Assembly: GCA_020638995.1 (NCBI GenBank)
Contig: JACKHM010000005.1
Coordinates: 372,001-436,000, forward strand
Direction of reading: 5' to 3'
From: Planctomycetaceae bacterium
Lineage (GTDB): Bacteria; Planctomycetota; Planctomycetia; Pirellulales; Pirellulaceae
Length of the DNA: 64,000 bases
A program made the position numbers and the translations under genes. The notes under the pieces were generated by a model. That model was given only the letters and a program-made list of their open reading frames with translations, made no database searches and was not told the origin of the DNA. Below are positions 48,019 to 57,647 of this stretch, one piece after another. Within the stretch, counting starts at the first letter, position 1; every line of letters starts with the position of its first letter.

Positions 48019-49071
48019 TTACCGTTGATAGACGGGCAGGTAGGCCTTATCGAGCTGTAACATGATCAGATTGCAGGCGGCCACGTAAATCGGGCCGATG
48101 TTTCCGGTCCAGCTTCCGTTAGTGGCTTGGTCGGCGATGATACGATTATAGAGTTTGTCCCGGAACGGCTCCCAGTCGGAAGCACCCTGTCGATAGACGA
48201 CCTGTGAGTAGTACAAGTAAGTGTAATGCCAATGCCCGAACGATCTCGCGCCGTTCGAAGTGATGTCGTGAAGCGTCCCCTTCGCGTACGTTAACATCTC
48301 TGGGACGTGTTTGCTGTCGTAGTCACCAGCGTTATAGAGCGTGGCGAGCGCCGCCGCGGTAATTGCGGGCCGCGAACTGCCTCGATTCCTCGAACTGTAG
48401 GAAATGCCGCCATCGGCGTTCTTGCAACTGTAAATGTATTGCTTGGCATTTTCGATCGTCTCGGACGGCACCGGAATGCCGGCGTTGCGACAGCCTCGCA
48501 ATCCTTGGACTTGTGTGATCGTCGTCGACCCTTCATCGAAGTTGTTGCCATCCTTCGCGCTGACGTATCCCCAACCGCCAGACGGCGTCTGCGCTTTGCC
48601 ACTAAAATCAACTGCACGATTTAAGATATCGATCAGCTCCTCGCGCCGCTCGGCATCTTCTTCTTCCCCGAGTATCTGCGAAAGAAAGAGCATCGAGAAT
48701 CCGTGCCCATAGGTGTAACGATTGTCTGTATTGGGGTCACCAATTAGCCCGTTCTGACGGCTCTTGGTCGTGAGATAATCGACGGCCCGGCGGATGTGTC
48801 GAGCGTAAGGACCTTGCGTGGTTGTCGATCCTGAGCAAATCAGCGCAGTGCCGGCAAGGGCCGTCATTGCCGTCGGATAGTTACCCGCGGTCCAATGCCC
48901 AAGCGACGACTGTTCGCTGGCCACCCATTTCAATCCGCGGTCGATGGCAGCCTCCCACTTGGGGGCACGTTTTGCCGCGCGTGCTGGCGAATTCAAACTT
49001 CCTGCCGCCGTAAGGCCGATGGTGGTGGCAAGAGATTGAACGGCGGTTCGACGTGAAATCTTCCTTGGCAT
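48019..49071 (-). CDS. Tat-exported squalene-cyclase-fold (prenyltransferase-like) protein
   Basis: A 350-residue protein. The signal KISRRTAVQSLATTIGLTAAG has the twin-Arg motif. The mature part carries several repeats of the alpha-alpha barrel type: RGLKWVASEQSSLGHWTAGNYPTAMTALAGTALI, NGLIGDPNTDNRYTYGHGFSMLFLSQILG, PSGGWGYVSAKDGNNFDEGSTTITQVQGL and NADGGISYSSRN. This is the fold of terpene cyclases and prenyltransferase beta subunits, yet the catalytic DxDD motif of cyclases is not evident, so it may be a surface-exposed binding protein. It stands alone. Confidence 0.8.
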   Translation of the reverse strand: MPRKISRRTAVQSLATTIGLTAAGSLNSPARAAKRAPKWEAAIDRGLKWVASEQSSLGHWTAGNYPTAMTALAGTALICSGSTTTQGPYARHIRRAVDYLTTKSRQNGLIGDPNTDNRYTYGHGFSMLFLSQILGEEEDAERREELIDILNRAVDFSGKAQTPSGGWGYVSAKDGNNFDEGSTTITQVQGLRGCRNAGIPVPSETIENAKQYIYSCKNADGGISYSSRNRGSSRPAITAAALATLYNAGDYDSKHVPEMLTYAKGTLHDITSNGARSFGHWHYTYLYYSQVVYRQGASDWEPFRDKLYNRIIADQATNGSWTGNIGPIYVAACNLIMLQLDKAYLPVYQR

Positions 49072-49221
49072 CCTGTCGATCCTCTCGCGAAATGAATGAC
49101 ACAAACGGCATCCTTCATCTTAATTCACCGATCATTGCTGAGTCATCGTCATGGTCGCTATTCTCCTATAGCATCCAATCACGAAACTCAGAGCCGTAGC
49201 ACCTCGCGTTCGGTGCTCGAG

Positions 49222-51435
49222 CTATAGATTCGGTGGTTTGATCGTCACAGTACCGCTGTAGGGAAAGTGATAGTCGGGATGCAGATCTACGCCAAACCCG
49301 CGTCCCATCTCCCAGACGGCGCGAGCGGCCCAAGGAGTCCCGGGGTGAGTCTCCTGAACCTCCTTGAACAGGTCGGTCGCGCGATCGATATACGGTTTCG
49401 ACTCTTCTGTGCGAGTCTTTTTGACCGTCCCAATGTCCCAATGCACCAACCGGCTTGTACCCTTCATCAGAGGCGCTGTTTTGGGTTCGCGGATGAAATC
49501 TTCGAGAGCGACGCCATACTCATAAATCCGAGCTTGGTACGCCACAAGTTGTGCGTAGATAATGTCATAGTTTCCTCGCCAGCGAGGCTCTACTTCCTGA
49601 TCTCGAAGTCTCTTTCCCGCCGCGAGCGCCTTCTCGGCTTCGGCCATGTACTGCAAGTGCATCTTCGCCTTTTGCTGTTCTTGACGCGCTTGCTGGGCAA
49701 ACTCGGCGCGATCAAGCGAGAACTCCATACGTAATTCAACCGCTTTTTGCGCCCCTTTATTGTGTGGATTCAAGTCCGAGATCACCTTCCAAATCAGCGA
49801 CCTCAGCGGGTACTTGTCTCGATCCACGAACACTTCCTGACGCGAACGCAAGTCGGGTCGATACGGCCGCATGGCTTCGAGTTCGTACTTATGCTTCTCA
49901 GCACCGACTAGATTCGTTTCAACGCTCGGGAGCATAAAGAATACACCATTCGTCTCGCGCGCCATTCGAGTCTGCTCGTACGGCCCAAATCCGCTGCTGA
50001 AGGCATCATGACGGCGGCGAAAACCGTCGGTTTGCAATTGTTCGGGAAAAGCCGTTTCTGGCCCGCGATCTATCTGCAACCAATGGATATGCTTAGTTTC
50101 CGGATGCTGCCAACGAATGTAAGCGTAGGGATATCCAAACACGGATTCCCGACCCAGTACATAGAGCTTGCAACTTGCGGCTTTTGCAGCGGCGATCGCC
50201 TGTTCGAGAAAACGATCGTTATTGTCACGGTTGCCGCTCTCGTCCGTGACCAAAATCATCGCCATCTGACGTCCGCGTCGAGCTGCATCACGGTAAAGAG
50301 TGATCGATTGACCAATAGCTTGGCACATCATCTCCTCACCCGTGTTGTCGATGGGCACTGAGTCAATCGCCTTCCGAATCTCGTCACGATTGCTCGTCGG
50401 CTTCTTTTGAGTGTGGTCGATAAAGCCGTTTCCGTAGCTGGTGACCGCAGTCAGCAATGCATCGCTGTTGGAGTTTCCGACGATGCCGAGCTGGTTGTAT
50501 ACGTTCGCAACACGATCTCGCAATTCCTGCTGATCGTCTTTCATACTCTCAGACTGATCGAAGCACCAAACGACGAGCACTGGGCTCTTGTCAAGCATCC
50601 AAACTAGCTCTTGAGTAATTCGATCCATCGCAGTCTGATAACTGTCAACGATATCGCGCGGCTCGCCCTTCACTTCGCCATCGGGCACGGCTTCGACCAA
50701 CACTGTCGAATCGAGCATACCGATCGTTGGTGCATCAATGTGAATCTCGGTAGTCTCGGCTTTCTCCACGAGCGTCATGTCAAGCGTGGGGCTGCCTGCA
50801 GCCACAGGTCCGCCACCTGCGATGCCAACCGCCGGTGCCGCGCTAAACACGGAAACTGTTTGCTCGGTCACGACTTCGATTTCCTCCTGCAGCTCGATTT
50901 CGACCGGCGGATCTTCGATCTCCTCTCGCGGCGCGGAAGCGACGATCAATTGACTGGCCGCTTCGATGGCAGAGTCGAATGTCATCAAACCCAGAATCAC
51001 AAGGCCAATGACATGGACGATCATCGAGAAACCACAGGCACCAATTCCTTGCAAGAGACTGCGCACGCTGAATCGGCGAAACCGCGGCGTGTCGTCGTCC
51101 TCATACTCATCTTCCTCGAACTCTTCCTCATGGGCGTCGTCGGCGATATCGCTGGCTTCCGGGACTTGGGCTGCCTCTGGCACCTCGGCAGCAGCAACTG
51201 GTTCAGCGGCCGCGGGCGCAGGGATCACCGTCTCCGCAGGCGCAACTCCCAGATCCATATTTCCCAAACCAAGCGGATCATGGTCGCTAGCATCGACGAA
51301 CGTGTCAGCCGAAAGGGGATCCAGTTCCTCCAGCGGTTCAAGATCTTCCGCTAACGGTTCTAGGTCCTCGGCCAAGGGATCGAATTCGTCAGATAGTGGT
51401 TCCAGATCATCGAACAGCGGATCGTTGGAAGCCAT
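49222..51435 (-). CDS. VWA-domain membrane protein with acidic N-terminal repeats
   Basis: A 737-residue protein. The start MASNDPLFDDLEPLSDEF opens an acidic region with repeated DLEPLAE-like units, continuing through an Ala/Glu-rich stretch. A membrane helix follows, CGFSMIVHVIGLVILGLMTF. The VWA domain (from about 280) has its metal-binding start VLVVWCFDQSESMKDD (DxSxS) and MILVTDESGNRDNN. Arg/Lys/Gln-rich helices near 600 precede the C-terminus. It probably acts in the cell envelope, perhaps as a scaffold. Start chosen at the Met with the acidic repeats; an upstream Met adds 16 residues. Confidence 0.78.
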   Translation of the reverse strand: MASNDPLFDDLEPLSDEFDPLAEDLEPLAEDLEPLEELDPLSADTFVDASDHDPLGLGNMDLGVAPAETVIPAPAAAEPVAAAEVPEAAQVPEASDIADDAHEEEFEEDEYEDDDTPRFRRFSVRSLLQGIGACGFSMIVHVIGLVILGLMTFDSAIEAASQLIVASAPREEIEDPPVEIELQEEIEVVTEQTVSVFSAAPAVGIAGGGPVAAGSPTLDMTLVEKAETTEIHIDAPTIGMLDSTVLVEAVPDGEVKGEPRDIVDSYQTAMDRITQELVWMLDKSPVLVVWCFDQSESMKDDQQELRDRVANVYNQLGIVGNSNSDALLTAVTSYGNGFIDHTQKKPTSNRDEIRKAIDSVPIDNTGEEMMCQAIGQSITLYRDAARRGRQMAMILVTDESGNRDNNDRFLEQAIAAAKAASCKLYVLGRESVFGYPYAYIRWQHPETKHIHWLQIDRGPETAFPEQLQTDGFRRRHDAFSSGFGPYEQTRMARETNGVFFMLPSVETNLVGAEKHKYELEAMRPYRPDLRSRQEVFVDRDKYPLRSLIWKVISDLNPHNKGAQKAVELRMEFSLDRAEFAQQARQEQQKAKMHLQYMAEAEKALAAGKRLRDQEVEPRWRGNYDIIYAQLVAYQARIYEYGVALEDFIREPKTAPLMKGTSRLVHWDIGTVKKTRTEESKPYIDRATDLFKEVQETHPGTPWAARAVWEMGRGFGVDLHPDYHFPYSGTVTIKPPNL

Positions 51436-51837
51436 ACGGAAAACCTCGCGAGTAGAAATCGACGAATCGGGGGCAACACCCAAACGGAGAGCGAGCGGGG
51501 TGCCAGAGCTTAAGCTGCTGGCATTATAACGGCTTATGGGGCCTGAGGGCTACGTTTTAAGCGAGAAAAAATGCCTGAGGGCGCGTATTTTGGAGTTGTC
51601 CTTGAGGTACACCCAAAGGACGTGATCCAAGCAGTTCCGGCAAACCGCAGTGCTTAGCGTGTCGGCACAGTTGTTTTTAGCGGAATCACGGCAGAATAGG
51701 TGGGCCGCAACGACGCGGAGGATTACCACGCTTGCATGTTGCCACGTGTACCGCGTGTGGCATTCCTGCCGATGGAACGGAAGGCGAGGCAGATCGTGAA
51801 GAAACGGAATTCAAGGTTCAGAAGGAAGAGAAACAGG
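51436..51837. other. Divergent intergenic region
   Basis: Between the VWA gene (minus) and the deacetylase-like gene (plus). It holds a short repeated GCCTGAGGGC (51543-51552 and 51573-51582) but no gene I can support. The + strand frame that starts at 51700 is read only as the upstream, non-conserved part of the 51838 gene. Promoters for both genes must lie here. Confidence 0.4.
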
Positions 51838-52569
51838 ATGTCGCAAAGTACTGGAATCTTCGGACTTTCTATTGATTTTAAGAGGCGTTCTGCAACCGAG
51901 CTCCAAGGCGAGCTATCTCAGTTACTTAAGACGCTACAGCGGTTCCAGGTACCGGCAACCTTTGCGACCTCGGCGCCGGGCTGCGATGGAGTTGCTGAGA
52001 AGCTTCGTGGCGAGTCACTCCGCCATGAACTCGCCATCCTAGCGGATAATTCATGGGTTGGTCCGCATGTCGGCCGAACGCATTTTGCCCGGGAATTAGC
52101 ACAGCGTGTCGAAATGGCGAACGCTCACCGGGCCACCGTGAGAACACTGGCGATTACCGATTCGGACTTGTCAAGCAATCTCGATCTCCTGGTCAAGCAC
52201 CGCATCTCAGTCGTTCGCTCGCCACTCTATACGGGCTTCCAGCCCCAATCGCTCCGCTTCGGAGTGTGGCAGGCACCGATCTCATTCACGCTGCCCTCGA
52301 AGGGTCGTTGGCAACTTGGTGGCACCGAGTGGGCCATCAATCGCGCTCTCACCCGTGCTTCGCGTGCCCAGGGACTTGTCCATCTGGTCGTCGACTTAGA
52401 GACATTACGAGATCGAACGGAACTCGCAACGCTGGAACGAATTTTAGCCACCGTCCACCGTCGAAGAAGCAAAGGACAGGTGGCAACCGTTACCATGCAG
52501 GGCTTAGTGGCTCGACTGGCGCCGCAACGGCAAGCCGCATCCGGGCGTTCGGTTTTGCGCGTCGCTTAA
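51838..52569 (+). CDS. Polysaccharide-deacetylase-like (NodB-fold) protein
   Basis: A 243-residue protein from the ATG at 51838 (AGGAAGAG upstream). It begins SQSTGIFGLSIDFKRRSATELQG, in which Asp aligns with the first catalytic Asp of NodB deacetylases. Then come QVPATFATSAPGCDGV, HELAILADNSWVGPHVGR and NAHRATVRTLAITDS, with the strand order of that fold. The metal-binding His-x-x-x-His triad is not clearly kept, so the enzyme may be inactive or changed. Function inferred; membrane signals are lacking. Confidence 0.55.
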   Translation: MSQSTGIFGLSIDFKRRSATELQGELSQLLKTLQRFQVPATFATSAPGCDGVAEKLRGESLRHELAILADNSWVGPHVGRTHFARELAQRVEMANAHRATVRTLAITDSDLSSNLDLLVKHRISVVRSPLYTGFQPQSLRFGVWQAPISFTLPSKGRWQLGGTEWAINRALTRASRAQGLVHLVVDLETLRDRTELATLERILATVHRRRSKGQVATVTMQGLVARLAPQRQAASGRSVLRVA

Positions 52570-52583
52570 TCTTGGCAGGCCGC

Positions 52584-52766
52584 TCAATCTTGTTCCCGAA
52601 ACGTCGTCCAGCTGATAAAGCCCAATGTGCCAGCGCACAACACAAAGACCACGTCCATAACGAGGTTTGCGCGCTGAAACGGAACCTTAATAATTAGGTC
52701 CAGCAAGAAGAGTAGGAAGACGACGATGGCGATCACCATCCCCGTCAGACATAACGCCTTGGGCAT
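52584..52766 (-). CDS. Small two-helix membrane protein (60 residues)
   Basis: MPKALCLTGMVIAIVVFLLF begins with a hydrophobic helix. A short loop with Lys and Arg (IIKVPFQRANLV) and a second helix (VVFVLCAGTLGFISWTTF) follow. I recall similar short proteins (MPKALCLTGM start, SWTTFREQ end) in other planctomycetes. Function unknown. It is convergent with the deacetylase-like gene, 14 bases apart. Confidence 0.65.
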   Translation of the reverse strand: MPKALCLTGMVIAIVVFLLFLLDLIIKVPFQRANLVMDVVFVLCAGTLGFISWTTFREQD

Positions 52767-53107
52767 TCGCTGCTTTCCTCAGTGTTGCAAGCCTGACCCG
52801 CGGTTCCCCTGACAGCCGATTTCTGACCGTCGGCAGTTGTTTTCGGGCAGCTGCGTGCTCGAACGACCGTCCGCTCGCGCCACAGTGTTTAAGTTAGTAT
52901 AATTCCCATGTTTCCGATGTCACCGGTGTGTTGCGAGGATTCTTCGGATTCCTTTTCAGCGTCCTCGTGATCCTGCCGGGAGGCATCGAGCCCGCATCGC
53001 CCGCTACTTCCCGGCGATTGGCGACGAGTGGCACGGCAGTCTCATCACGACGGAGGGTGACAGGTGCGGTTCGATTAAAAAAGTCAGCCAACCGAACAGG
53101 TGTACAC
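52767..53107. other. Intergenic region without a supported gene
   Basis: No gene is supported. The frame of the class V aminotransferase is open upstream to 52928 but the upstream part is Arg- and Ser-rich and does not match the family. Promoter elements for the aminotransferase gene would lie here. Confidence 0.4.
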
Positions 53108-54265
53108 ATGAACAAAGAATCCCAAGACGCGCCCTCGTGGCAGGAGTTCAGAGACCTGATGCCGGTGACGGCTCGGTGGGCCTATTTCGACAACGCTGCG
53201 GTCGCCCCCCTGCCCTCCCCCGCGCGCGATGCCGCCATGAGTTGGGCTCGAGAAGCTTGTTCCGAAGGCGATACAGTGTGGCCAAAGTGGGCCGCTGCGA
53301 TCGAGAAGACTCGAGATCGCGCGGCTGCGATCTTGGGGGCTGAACGCGAGGAAGTCTCGCTGGTCAGCAATACAACAACAGGGATCGGAATGGTCGCAGA
53401 AGGATATCCTTGGCAAAGCGGCGACAATATCGTGACGCCAGCCAACGAATTTCCCTCCAACTTATACCCGTGGATGAACTTGGCCTCGCGAGGCGTTGAT
53501 GCGAAGTTGGTGCCGGTCGAAACAGGACGCGTGGATGTTGAAAGATTGCTGGCGGCCTGCGACGCGCGGACGAAGATTATTTCGATCAGTTGGGTTGGCT
53601 ACGCAAGCGGTTGGCGTATCGATGTCGCCGAGTTAGTAAGATTGGCCCACGAACGTGGGATTCTTGTCTGTTTGGATGCAATTCAAGGTATGGGAGTGTT
53701 TCCACTGGATGTGCGGAAGACCGATGTGGATTTTCTCGCGGCCGATGGGCATAAATGGATGCTCGGTCCCGAGGGAGCGGGCATCCTATTCATCAAACGC
53801 AAACACCTCGATCTGCTTCGCCCGATCGGAGTTGGCTGGAACAGCGTTGTCCATCAATACGACTTCAGCCGCGTCGAACTCAACCTGCGACGCACCGCAG
53901 CTCGTTACGAAGGTGGATCGCAGAATATGGTCGGACTGTTGGCACTCGGCGCCAGCTTGGATATGCTGACGAAGTTCGGTCTCACATCTCACCATTCGCC
54001 AATTGCGGACCAGGTCTTGTCGATCACCGACTTGGCATGTGAACGACTCGCCGAAATTGGAGCTTCCATCTTGAGCCATCGCGAATCTGATCACCGTTCG
54101 GGCATCGTTTCCTTCGAACTGCCAGGGCGCGACCCGATGGAAGCTCGCGGACGGTGCCTCGACGCGGGCGTAGCGCTCAGTTGCCGCGACGGCCGGTTGC
54201 GGATCAGCGCACATGCCTATGCCAACGCAGACGATGTCGATCGCTTGATCTACGCCTTGAGCTAA
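53108..54265 (+). CDS. Class V aminotransferase (cysteine desulfurase-like)
   Basis: A 385-residue PLP enzyme. From the ATG at 53108 the protein starts MNKESQDAPSWQEFRDLMP and shows YFDNAAVAPLPSPARDA, SLVSNTTTGIGMVAEGY, VTPANEFPSN, ISWVGYASGWRIDVAELV and CLDAIQGMGVFPLDV. The Schiff-base lysine lies in AADGHKWMLGPEGAGILF. The family transfers amino groups or desulfurates cysteine; closest by motif are SufS/IscS-like and isopenicillin-epimerase-like proteins, and the substrate is open. It is the first gene of a four-gene run that ends with coaD. Confidence 0.86.
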   Translation: MNKESQDAPSWQEFRDLMPVTARWAYFDNAAVAPLPSPARDAAMSWAREACSEGDTVWPKWAAAIEKTRDRAAAILGAEREEVSLVSNTTTGIGMVAEGYPWQSGDNIVTPANEFPSNLYPWMNLASRGVDAKLVPVETGRVDVERLLAACDARTKIISISWVGYASGWRIDVAELVRLAHERGILVCLDAIQGMGVFPLDVRKTDVDFLAADGHKWMLGPEGAGILFIKRKHLDLLRPIGVGWNSVVHQYDFSRVELNLRRTAARYEGGSQNMVGLLALGASLDMLTKFGLTSHHSPIADQVLSITDLACERLAEIGASILSHRESDHRSGIVSFELPGRDPMEARGRCLDAGVALSCRDGRLRISAHAYANADDVDRLIYALS

Positions 54266-54291
54266 TCAAACACACAGAGCGAGTCGTCTCG

Positions 54292-54867
54292 ATGTCCAAT
54301 CCTTACGAAGCGCCGCTTGGCGAGATCCCGATGGAAACGGGAGGTGGACCGTTACCGCCGCCCCAAGAGCCGGGGATGGTCGGGCAAGTGCGTATTGTTA
54401 GCATCTTGATGATGATACAAGGCGCCCTCGATCTGCTGGCCGGACTCGGACTGATCGGCATGGGGTTCTTCATGGCTTTCGCCATGCAAGAAGCCTTTGC
54501 GAACAACCCCCAAGCCCAACAAGGCAACGGTCCACCGCCCGAGACGGTGGTCAATATGGTGTCTTGGATTTACGGCGGGCTGGGTGCCGTGGTTGGAAGC
54601 ATTGGCATGTTGAATCTCTTCGCCGGCTATCGCAATTGGAAGTACAAGGCGAGGACGTTAGGAATCATTTCTTTGGTCAGCGGGCTTGGCACGATTTTTA
54701 GCTGTTACTGTGCACCTACGAGCTTGGCGCTCTGCATCTACGGGTTGATCGTGTACCTCAACGCGTCTGTCGCATCTGCGTTTCGGATGGGTGAAGACGG
54801 CTATACTGCCGACGAGATCGCAATGACCTTCTCGCCACTTCGCCAAGGACAGTCGCCTTTCAAATAG
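54292..54867 (+). CDS. 'NPYEAP' multi-pass membrane protein
   Basis: A 191-residue protein from the ATG at 54292, 26 bases after the aminotransferase stop. It opens with MSNPYEAPLGE, the planctomycete NPYxxP head, then Pro-rich sequence. Hydrophobic segments are IVSILMMIQGALDLLAGLGLIGMGFFMAF, GLGAVVGSIGMLNLFAG and LGIISLVSGLGTIFSCYCAPTSLALCIYGLIVY. The C-terminal tail is short and charged. Function unknown. The next gene has a similar layout, as if the two form a pair. Confidence 0.65.
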   Translation: MSNPYEAPLGEIPMETGGGPLPPPQEPGMVGQVRIVSILMMIQGALDLLAGLGLIGMGFFMAFAMQEAFANNPQAQQGNGPPPETVVNMVSWIYGGLGAVVGSIGMLNLFAGYRNWKYKARTLGIISLVSGLGTIFSCYCAPTSLALCIYGLIVYLNASVASAFRMGEDGYTADEIAMTFSPLRQGQSPFK

Positions 54868-54889
54868 CAATTCCCAAACAGGCCGAATC

Positions 54890-55606
54890 GTGACCGAGCC
54901 TCCAAAGCCAAATCCCTTTACAGACGTCAGCCCCTATCGACCGTCAGATTTACCCGATGTCGCAGTTAGACGGACGGGCGGTCTGACGGCGATTTGCATC
55001 ATCGGCGTCGTCCTTGGTGTGCTCGGACTTTTTTCCGGCACGCTCAAAGGCATCAACGTGATGTTCGGCGCTCAGATGCAACAAATGTTCGGCAGTATGG
55101 GAGCCATTACACCGGAGCAGGCTCAAGCCCAACAGGAGATGAACGCGGCGATCGCTGCCGAGCTGAAACGGTTCGCGATCGCCAACACAATCCTCTGTGT
55201 TGCGCAGCTAATCCTGTGCGGAACAATGGTCTATTCCGGCTTGAAAACACTCGGTCTGAAAGAAGCCGGGAGAAAGCTGTTGTTGGCTGTCTGTGTTTGC
55301 ATGCTGGTGTATGAGACGGGCCAACTGATTACTTTTGTGTTTCAACAGCTTAGCATGAGTCCGATCATGGAACTTTATATGCCACGCATGATGCAAGCCC
55401 CAAACGGCGACAACCAAGGCGCTGAGAAGTTTGGTCAGATCATTGCTCGCATGTCCATCATCGTCGGCGTCGTGGTGCAATGTGTCTGGACGCTCGTTAA
55501 GTTTGTATTCTATGCCGTGGCGATCTTCTACCTACGTAAAGCGACGATCGTCGCGTTGTTCCATGCCGCCGACAAGACGAATCCTCCCAAGCTGGAGCCG
55601 GTATGA
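54890..55606 (+). CDS. Multi-pass membrane protein of unknown function
   Basis: A 238-residue protein with a GTG start at 54890, 22 bases after the previous gene. The head MTEPPKPNPFTDVSPYRPS is Pro-rich with an Asn-Pro-Phe motif like the NPYxxP family. Membrane segments are GLTAICIIGVVLGVLGLFSGTL, FAIANTILCVAQLILCGTMVYSGL and LLLAVCVCMLVYETGQLI, with a final helix, MSIIVGVVVQCVWTLVKFVFYAVAIFYL. The stop overlaps the ATG of coaD by 4 bases, so translation is coupled. Function unknown. Confidence 0.65.
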   Translation: MTEPPKPNPFTDVSPYRPSDLPDVAVRRTGGLTAICIIGVVLGVLGLFSGTLKGINVMFGAQMQQMFGSMGAITPEQAQAQQEMNAAIAAELKRFAIANTILCVAQLILCGTMVYSGLKTLGLKEAGRKLLLAVCVCMLVYETGQLITFVFQQLSMSPIMELYMPRMMQAPNGDNQGAEKFGQIIARMSIIVGVVVQCVWTLVKFVFYAVAIFYLRKATIVALFHAADKTNPPKLEPV

Positions 55607-56109
55607 AAGACTTGAACTCTGACATTGCGGTCTATACCGGCTCGTTCGATCCGCCAACGCTAGGACATATGAGTGTCATTGAGCGATCGAGCCGACTCTT
55701 TAAGAAGCTGGTTATCGGCGTTGGTATTAATATTGAAAAGACGGCTCTGTTTTCTCCAGAAGAACGCGTCGACTTGTTGACCAAGGCGACGGCGCATTGT
55801 GGCAATGTTGAAGTGCGATCTTTCACCGGATTGGCCGTCGAATTCGTGCGCGAGTGTAATTCACGAGTCATGGTTCGAGGCGTGCGACCGCTTACCGACA
55901 TCGCGGGCGAGTTTACGATGATGATGGCCAACCGCCAACTCGACCCGAACATCGAAACAGTCTTTCTGATGGCAGACGAAGAGTTAGCTCATGTTTCGAG
56001 TACGCTGATCAAACAGATCACACCGCTTTCGAGCGACGAGCGGCTGGCTAAATTTGTTCCGCCCGCCATAATTCCCGCGTTGCGAGCCAAACTTCCTCGG
56101 CAAAGGTAG
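55603..56109 (+). CDS. coaD: Phosphopantetheine adenylyltransferase
   Basis: A 168-residue CoaD, of normal length. It adenylylates 4'-phosphopantetheine to dephospho-CoA, the next-to-last step of coenzyme A synthesis. The N-terminal nucleotide-binding motif is AVYTGSFDPPTLGHMSVIERSS (TGSFDPxTxGH), the substrate region is MVRGVRPLTDIAGEFTMMMANRQL, and HVSSTLIKQI is the conserved C-terminal ISSTxxR-type block. It overlaps the upstream membrane-protein gene by 4 bases (ATGA). The last gene of the run. Confidence 0.96.
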   Translation: MKDLNSDIAVYTGSFDPPTLGHMSVIERSSRLFKKLVIGVGINIEKTALFSPEERVDLLTKATAHCGNVEVRSFTGLAVEFVRECNSRVMVRGVRPLTDIAGEFTMMMANRQLDPNIETVFLMADEELAHVSSTLIKQITPLSSDERLAKFVPPAIIPALRAKLPRQR

Positions 56110-56115
56110 TGTCTG

Positions 56116-57273
56116 TCAGCGGCTTTCGGGCACGCTGTCCAGAAGCTTTCTGAGCCAAGGCTCGAACGCGTCGGCCATGCGCATGAAACCCAAATCCGTA
56201 GGATGCGAACTATCGACGGTGGCTTCGCCATCATCACCCAACATGTGTTCACCTTCCAGATAAGCGAGTCCAACGACACCACTTTCGAGCAACCGATCGT
56301 AGGCTGCACGAAACGCTTCGCGACTCGTTTCATTGCGTTGGCGCTTGCTCTCAACCAGAAACGAATCGCTATAGGAGCGGTCTTCTACCAACAAGATCGG
56401 AGTCGTCGGATGCGACTCGCGGAGTGCGTGGACGAGAGGCTCGGTGCGAGCGGCAACCTCTTCGGCGTTCATATTCGGCAAGCAATCAATGACGTAAACC
56501 GCCACGTCGAGTTCGGCCAGTAGATCTGCGACTTCCTGTTCCATCTTGCCGTTGCCGGAGAACCCAAGATTGATCACCGGTAGATCAAGACGCCGTCCCA
56601 AGATCGCGGTGTGGACCATGCCCGGACGCGACGCACAGCCTCCTTGTGTGATCGAGGTCCCATAGAAAACGATTGGCTTGATCCCTTCCGGTCGAGGCAG
56701 TTGCTCCAAGTAGCAGGATTTCTCAATACCAATCTCGACCGCGGTGACCCCGTTGTACAGCGGCAAGTAGAGCATGTACTCGCGGTCACCCTTTGGAAGA
56801 CTCCGAGCGAGCGTAACTTGATTTTCGGGATACGTTGTCGGTCGCCCGTTCGCCAGCCACCGCCAACGACCAGCGTCCGTCTTTACATACAGGTCCAGGC
56901 CACTGACCCCTGTCGCCGGCATATGAGGCATGGCCAATCCGCTGGACGTGAGCGACCAACGGGCATGGATCGTCGTTGCATCAGTTTTGAAGCGAACAGC
57001 CATGCCCGCCGAATGACGACTCAATCCCCACACCGGGCCGCGGACGACTCCTTCCGCCTTGGCCGGCAAACGATCGAACGCCGCTTTCGTCTCACTCCAG
57101 CCTTGGCCCTCGATGCCGAGCAGTCGAACGTCGTACCATAAAACGTCTCCGCTCTCTGACGCAACCGCGCGAGTCGGATCGATCAATTCCCCCGCGTACA
57201 TTGCAACCGGAGAAGCGAAACATAGGGCAACGACAAGGAACGGTATTCGTCTGAGCATGGCGCAGGTCTCCAT
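56116..57273 (-). CDS. Secreted SGNH/GDSL-type hydrolase
   Basis: A 385-residue protein (start METCAMLRRIPFLVVALCFASPVAMYA gives a signal peptide; ATGs at 57306 and 57258 are alternatives). An N-terminal beta-rich domain (to about 185) precedes the SGNH hydrolase. Block I is YGTSITQGGC (Ser), block III is NLGFSGNGKMEQ (Gly, Asn), and the C-terminal Asp/His are in DSSHPTDLGF. Such two-domain forms act as sialate or carbohydrate esterases, removing acetyl groups from glycans. The exact substrate is unknown. It is minus-strand and convergent with coaD. Confidence 0.85.
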   Translation of the reverse strand: METCAMLRRIPFLVVALCFASPVAMYAGELIDPTRAVASESGDVLWYDVRLLGIEGQGWSETKAAFDRLPAKAEGVVRGPVWGLSRHSAGMAVRFKTDATTIHARWSLTSSGLAMPHMPATGVSGLDLYVKTDAGRWRWLANGRPTTYPENQVTLARSLPKGDREYMLYLPLYNGVTAVEIGIEKSCYLEQLPRPEGIKPIVFYGTSITQGGCASRPGMVHTAILGRRLDLPVINLGFSGNGKMEQEVADLLAELDVAVYVIDCLPNMNAEEVAARTEPLVHALRESHPTTPILLVEDRSYSDSFLVESKRQRNETSREAFRAAYDRLLESGVVGLAYLEGEHMLGDDGEATVDSSHPTDLGFMRMADAFEPWLRKLLDSVPESR

Positions 57274-57306
57274 GGGATTGAGTTCAACAAACGATCGGTA
57301 GCCCAA

Positions 57307-57647
57307 CCGCTGGCTAGCCGAGCAGGAAGCAAAGGTTCAATAAGCGGTTACGTCGAAGGTAATAGAAGCTAGTTCATCCATCAATCAAGCTCAACAACTT
57401 GTAGCCTGGTGCCAACAAGTGCGTTCGCAGTTTCTCCGCGGTCACGAGTAAGTCCGGGCTTCTAGATTACGGATTCTACGTGCGTTTCCCACAAGTAAAA
57501 GTTGAATCGCTGAACTCGCCTAACGCTCTCGGATTTGCCAAAAACATGCAGAGCTTGTTGCTTGCTTGAGCTTATGGTGTCCCTTACATTGGATACGCTT
57601 TTACGGGGAGACCAAAGTTTCAACGGTTGGCAACGAGAGTGGGCTAA
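57307..57647. other. Intergenic region without a supported gene
   Basis: These 341 bases lie between divergent genes (the SGNH hydrolase and the patatin-like gene). I saw no convincing gene or terminator. Promoters for both neighbours must lie here. Confidence 0.4.
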